Assembly (NCBI RefSeq): GCF_000019965.1
Contig: NC_010571.1
Span: 5,031,001-5,095,000 of the forward strand
Source of the DNA: Opitutus terrae PB90-1
GTDB taxonomy: Bacteria > Verrucomicrobiota > Verrucomicrobiia > Opitutales > Opitutaceae
DNA: 64,000 nucleotides
Reading direction: 5' to 3'
This document shows, piece after piece, positions 61,801 to 64,000 of the stretch. Made by a program: the position numbers and the translations under genes. The number at the start of each line of letters is the position of its first letter. Position 1 is the first letter of the stretch. Under the pieces are notes generated by a model. It made no database searches and had not been told where the DNA came from. It saw nothing but the letters and a program-made list of their open reading frames with translations.

Positions 61801-61818
61801 GGTCCGTAAAATCGGACC
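61801..61818. terminator. Hairpin between convergent genes
   Basis: GGTCCG and CGGACC enclose TAAAAT, a 6+6+6 hairpin in the 91-bp gap between the hybrid kinase and the acyltransferase gene that converge here. Weak, without a clear U-tract. Confidence 0.3.
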
Positions 61819-61833
61819 CTGGGTTGACTCTGC

Positions 61834-64000
61834 CTACCCGCCCGCGCTTTGCAGCGCCAGCGCGCGGCAGCCTTTGATGTCGAGCTTCCCGGAGCCCAGC
61901 AGCGGAATGAGCTCCACGCGTTGGATGATCTTGGGCACCCAGAGATTCGGCAGTCCGGCCTCCAGCAGCCGCGCCCGCAGCTCCTCATTCGAGATCGGAT
62001 CCCGCGTGAGCAACACCAGCGCCTCGCCTTTCGTCGGATCCGGGATGCTCGTCACGGCGATCCGCGGGCCCTCGTTCTGGTCGATTTTGAATAGCTCCGC
62101 GATCTTCTGCTCGATGGTGACGTGCGGCACCATCTCGCCGCCGATTTTCGAAAAACGCGACATGCGACCCTCGATGAACAGGAAGCCGTCCTCATCGAAA
62201 CGTCCCAAGTCGCCCGTCACGAACCAGCCGTCCTTGAAGGCCGCGCGGGTCTTTTCCTCGTCGTTGAGGTAGCCGGAGAATACGTTCGCGCCGCGGAACA
62301 GCACCATGCCGGTCTCCGTCACGGCCAGCTCGCGTCCGGTGTCGGGATCGACGACGCGTGCCGTCATCCCCGGAAACAGCCGGCCGGTCGAACCCGTGCG
62401 CTTGCCATGCTGCGGCGCCGGCGCGGCGGGCTCCAGCGGCGGATCGGGCTGGTTTACGTTCGTCACCGGCGTGGTTTCGGTCAGCCCGTAACCCTGCAGG
62501 ATCTCGATGTGGAAGGTCTCGAGGAACGCGCGATAAAGGTCGTCCGGCAGTTTCTCCGCGCCGGTCACGACGATGTCGAGTGACTTGAGCTCGCTCGGCT
62601 GGGCCTTCTTCAGAATCGGCCGGATAAACGTCGGCGCGCCCACAAGCACGGTTACCTGCTCGTCGCGAATCGCATCGACGATCTTGCGCGTGTCGAGCGG
62701 GCTGGGCACGGTCACCACGCGGCAGCGGCGCAACATCGGGAACCACAGCGTGACGGTGAACCCGAAGCTGTGAAACAGCGGCAGGCAGCCCATGAGCGAG
62801 CACACCGGCGGGAGGATTGGCAGCGACGCGATCTGCGAGCAGTTGGCCAGGATGTTGCGGTGGGTGAGCATCACGCCCTTCGGTTCGCCCGCGCTCCCGC
62901 TGGTGAACAGCAGACCCACCTCCTCGCGATCACCGATGTGCGGGATTCCAAGCAGCGTGGCGACCCACTGGTTCGGCAGCAGCCAGGCGGCGGCGAGCCA
63001 CGGCAAAATCCGCTTTTTCCCGCACGCGGCGATCTCCCTGGTGATATCCAGCGTGCGCTCCGGCCAGGGGAAACTCGGGATTTTCGCGCGCATCGCCTCG
63101 GCCGAGATCACCGTGCGCACGTCCGCCATGCGGATGCACGCAACGGACGAGATGCTGCCGAGCGTGAAATTCAGGTTCACCGGCACCTTGCCCGCGCAGA
63201 TCACCGCGAGGTTCGCGATGAAGGCGCCCGCGCCCGGCGGCAGGACGATGCCGACGCGTTTTTCCGGAATCGTCACCTTGATGCGGCGGGACAACGCCGC
63301 CGCCACGGCGAGCAGGGTCGCCGCCTTGAACGGCTTCCGTTCGGTCGTGCGATCGATCACGAGGACGTGGCCCGGCCGCTTGGCCAGTGACTGCACACAC
63401 TCACGCGCCAGGTTCCTTCGCAGCACCGGCCGTTGATCGAAGGCGATCGCACCCTGGTCGAGCATCGCCTTCCGCGCAACCGCGATGCTGGCCTGTTCGG
63501 AGGGGATCGGGGCGCCGAAGGCGACGAACACCGGCGTGGGCTTCAGCCGCGGGGATTTCCAGAGATACTTGTTACCCGCAAAGGAAAACACCGAGCCCCA
63601 CGCGCCGTCGATGCCGGCGGGAATCACCGGCACGCCCGCGTGGCGCGCCATCACCGAAAAGCCGCGCTTGATCTCCATCAGCTGTCCGGTGCGCGAGATG
63701 TGACCTTCGGGGAAAACGCCCACCAACTCGCCCGCTTTCAGGCAGCGGATAGCCTGCTTCATCCCGTCGATCGGATGGCGCGACGCGATCAGGATCGCGC
63801 CGCTGTGGCGCAGGAAAAAATCGAGCAGCCAAGGCATCCCCGGTTCGCGGAATCCGACAAACCGGATTCGGCGGGGCGATGCCATCTGCAACACCACGCA
63901 ATCGACGTACGACAGGTGATTGGCGATCAGCAGCGCGCCCCCCGTCGGCGGGATGTGCTCGGTGCCGCTGGCGCCGACGCGATAAAGCACGCGGGCCGCG
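61834..64000 (-). CDS. Fused PlsC-type acyltransferase/acyl-ACP synthetase (Aas-like), 5' end beyond the window
   Basis: This bifunctional lipid enzyme has 718 residues visible after a GTG at 63990, and its frame stays open to the right edge. The N-terminal acyltransferase domain shows the PlsC motifs IANHLSYVDCVV (N-H-x4-D) and GVFPEGHISRTG (F-P-E-G-x-x-S). The AMP-binding ligase domain shows LLFTSGSAGEPKGVMLTH, LQGYGLTETTPV, WFVTGDLGRFD and the C-terminal LLGSGKLDIKG lysine region. It would reacylate lysophospholipids and activate fatty acids to ACP. In related bacteria a membrane-transporter domain of the MFS type can precede the acyltransferase, so an upstream N-terminal extension is plausible. 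The true start is not seen. Confidence 0.88.
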   Translation of the reverse strand, partial: AARVLYRVGASGTEHIPPTGGALLIANHLSYVDCVVLQMASPRRIRFVGFREPGMPWLLDFFLRHSGAILIASRHPIDGMKQAIRCLKAGELVGVFPEGHISRTGQLMEIKRGFSVMARHAGVPVIPAGIDGAWGSVFSFAGNKYLWKSPRLKPTPVFVAFGAPIPSEQASIAVARKAMLDQGAIAFDQRPVLRRNLARECVQSLAKRPGHVLVIDRTTERKPFKAATLLAVAAALSRRIKVTIPEKRVGIVLPPGAGAFIANLAVICAGKVPVNLNFTLGSISSVACIRMADVRTVISAEAMRAKIPSFPWPERTLDITREIAACGKKRILPWLAAAWLLPNQWVATLLGIPHIGDREEVGLLFTSGSAGEPKGVMLTHRNILANCSQIASLPILPPVCSLMGCLPLFHSFGFTVTLWFPMLRRCRVVTVPSPLDTRKIVDAIRDEQVTVLVGAPTFIRPILKKAQPSELKSLDIVVTGAEKLPDDLYRAFLETFHIEILQGYGLTETTPVTNVNQPDPPLEPAAPAPQHGKRTGSTGRLFPGMTARVVDPDTGRELAVTETGMVLFRGANVFSGYLNDEEKTRAAFKDGWFVTGDLGRFDEDGFLFIEGRMSRFSKIGGEMVPHVTIEQKIAELFKIDQNEGPRIAVTSIPDPTKGEALVLLTRDPISNEELRARLLEAGLPNLWVPKIIQRVELIPLLGSGKLDIKGCRALALQSAGG

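Overview
The window is a 64 kb chromosomal segment from a GC-rich, Gram-negative bacterium, most probably a member of the Verrucomicrobiota close to Opitutaceae. The evidence is a PEP-CTERM protein together with an exosortase fused to an EpsI domain, LpxI-type lipid A synthesis, SufT, FabV, an OpcA/Zwf pair, a high density of carbohydrate-active genes, and many starts without a clear Shine-Dalgarno sequence. This placement is inferred from gene content, not from a marker-gene tree. No rRNA, tRNA, CRISPR array, transposase or phage gene was recognised. Nearly all genes share the same base composition, so the segment looks like ordinary chromosome rather than an island.

Layout. 0-9.5 kb: lipid A pyrophosphatase (cut by the left edge), bifunctional nuclease, tRNA-dihydrouridine synthase, SufT, signal peptide peptidase A, a conserved 492-residue protein of unknown role, and a DapF-family protein in which both catalytic cysteines are serines. 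9.5-14.5 kb: a periplasmic redoxin, an FkbM methyltransferase, and a three-gene exosortase unit (Cys-rich membrane tetratricopeptide-like protein, exosortase-EpsI fusion, tiny membrane peptide). 14.7-20.8 kb: an electron-transfer operon made of a large acyl-CoA dehydrogenase, a FixC/ETF-QO-like flavoprotein that carries a FixX-like two-cluster ferredoxin as its C-terminus, and EtfB and EtfA homologues. 20.9-27 kb: FabV, D-aminoacyl-tRNA deacylase, a PEP-CTERM protein, a PEP-mutase-family enzyme, an AI-2E-type permease and an AroE homologue. 27-38.8 kb: polysaccharide-related genes (a DUF5060-type glycoside hydrolase with tandem C-terminal modules, a GH43 enzyme), a PQQ-like beta-propeller protein, an SLC13 transporter with two RCK_C domains, a lipid kinase and phosphoesterase pair, a HIT protein, an SDR and ExbB/ExbD. 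39-46.6 kb: OpcA and Zwf (oxidative pentose phosphate pathway), YraN, a GAF-containing PilB/GspE-type ATPase, and a paralogue of the exosortase-linked membrane protein. 46.7-64 kb: a LytS/LytR-type two-component pair, an amino-acid permease, an exported methyltransferase-fold protein, SMC, an acetyltransferase, an MFS exporter, a GlcD-type oxidase, a hybrid histidine kinase and a fused acyltransferase/acyl-ACP ligase cut by the right edge.

The most unusual non-coding structure is a set of degenerate heptanucleotide-periodic arrays in gene junctions. One class has AAG/CTT every 7 bp in inverted halves, and another has CTCT every 7 bp. A related 42-bp stretch lies in frame inside the SMC hinge. 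Two 25-bp perfect palindromes also sit in the divergent region between sppA and the conserved unknown gene. The strongest protein-level oddities are the Ser/Ser DapF homologue and the FixC-FixX-like fusion.
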